Below the pieces are notes generated by a model that saw nothing but the letters and a program-made list of their open reading frames with translations, did no database searches and had not been told where the DNA came from. The translations under genes and the position numbers were made by a program. Below are positions 63,588 to 64,000 of a stretch of 64,000 nt of DNA, piece by piece. Numbering within the stretch: position 1 is the first letter of the stretch; every line of letters starts with the position of its first letter. Location of the stretch: NCBI GenBank assembly GCA_964030475.1, contig CAXIPT010000002.1, positions 18,062,523 to 18,126,522 of the forward strand, given 5' to 3'. This DNA is from Tethya wilhelma. Lineage: Eukaryota; Porifera; Demospongiae; Tethyida; Tethyidae.

Positions 63588-64000
63588 ATGCCAGATCTGA
63601 AGCAATTTGTTAGGTTTGGAAGAAAGATAGTGGCTGTTGGAAGAAACTACAGGTACTAGATGATATTTATGCAATACAAGTAGCTATCCAGCAATAAATC
63701 ATGTAATGATGCATAATTTTCCAGCAGACCCTCCCCTTCGGTTGCTTTAATAGACCCGATAGGGACTTAGTACTATTGTTTTCTTATAATACAGAGCACA
63801 TGCTGCTGAGCTGGGCAATGTGGTACCTGAGGAGCCGTTGTTGTTTCTAAAGCCAACTTCATCGTACATTGAAGAGGGGGACTCAATTGTGGTATGTTGC
63901 AAACACATACATAACCCATGCACAAGATCGTAATATATGTCTCTCAGTGGGGTGCATAAAGTCTGTATTGATATCATAGTAATGGCTCAACCACTAACCC
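63588..64000 (+). CDS. FAHD1: FAHD1-like acylpyruvase/oxaloacetate decarboxylase (partial, 3' end off-window)
   Basis: Two exons are visible. Exon 1 (63588-63653) encodes [20 protein letters not shown] followed by YR. After a GTACTA donor, an exon starting about 63794 encodes [32 protein letters not shown], up to the GTATGT donor at about 63892. The wording GRNYxxHxxExxNxVPxEPxxFLKPxSxxxxxGxxI is the N-terminal signature of the fumarylacetoacetate hydrolase superfamily, and FAHD1 in particular (mitochondrial acylpyruvate hydrolysis and oxaloacetate decarboxylation). The catalytic metal-binding Glu residues lie in the missing part. Confidence 0.82.

Noticed and set aside
1..64000. CRISPR arrays, bacterial operons, ribosome-binding sites, integrases or viral genes
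   Set aside because: None was seen. The window has spliced animal genes throughout and the repeats are microsatellites, tandem gene copies and foldbacks.

Overview
The window is a gene-dense, intron-rich metazoan nuclear locus, most likely from a sponge (demosponge). This is an inference from several things: short GT-AG introns, tiny intergenic gaps, many head-to-head gene pairs, animal-specific families (Notch-ligand-like DSL proteins with one EGF repeat, SRCR receptors, FAM184, DENND10, CHMP7) and no bacterial operon structure. Single N characters at 12904, 22196 and 44069 look like scaffold joins. About 29 protein genes are recognisable, and two of them run off the window edges.

Layout. 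1-2622: a WD40 ciliary protein (CFAP43-like, minus, 3' end off-window). 2752-5924: mitofilin/MIC60. 6058-6276: CDC26. 6441-9682: a FERM-only band 4.1-type protein. 9935-11758: a hexokinase-fold protein whose sugar site is degenerate. 11990-14769: a UDP-glycosyltransferase, present as one truncated and one full copy around an N. 14858-19573: the coiled-coil protein FAM184. 19940-21287: TMEM127-like. 21536-22418: mitoribosomal mS26. 22912-24132: secreted NIDO-domain protein with an in-frame stop. 24343-25436: small armadillo-like protein. 25679-26328: MGMT. 26531-29893: GMC oxidoreductase, partial plus complete copy. 30116-30864: RING-H2 membrane protein. 31604-34725: SRCR receptor with a repeated tyrosine-rich tail, flanked by two halves of a decayed RING-gene duplicate. 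35832-36235: ATP synthase subunit e. 36344-37325: cytochrome b561. 37493-39479: CHMP7. 40151-41713: arylsulfatase K-like. 42146-43468: CBM21/PP1-regulator-like. 43750-46250 and 47065-50137: two tandem DSL ligands. 50383-55399: NOC3L. 55746-56489: ADISSP (C20orf27). 56651-58877: DENND10. 59256-62471: two tandem GT61 glycosyltransferases. 62630-63492: SPATA24. 63588 to the end: FAHD1 (partial).

The genes do not form one pathway. What they share is architecture: at least ten divergent pairs share promoters of about 430 bp or less, and convergent neighbours end as little as 89 bp apart. NRF-1-like palindromes sit close upstream of several starts. The observations most worth following up are the hexokinase homologue with changed hexose-contact residues, the SRCR receptor tail with repeated YEN motifs, the tandem DSL ligands with divergent tails, the GT-microsatellites that double as 5' splice sites, a GC-AG intron in MGMT, and small foldback elements in introns. 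I see no viral genome, CRISPR array or confident RNA gene.
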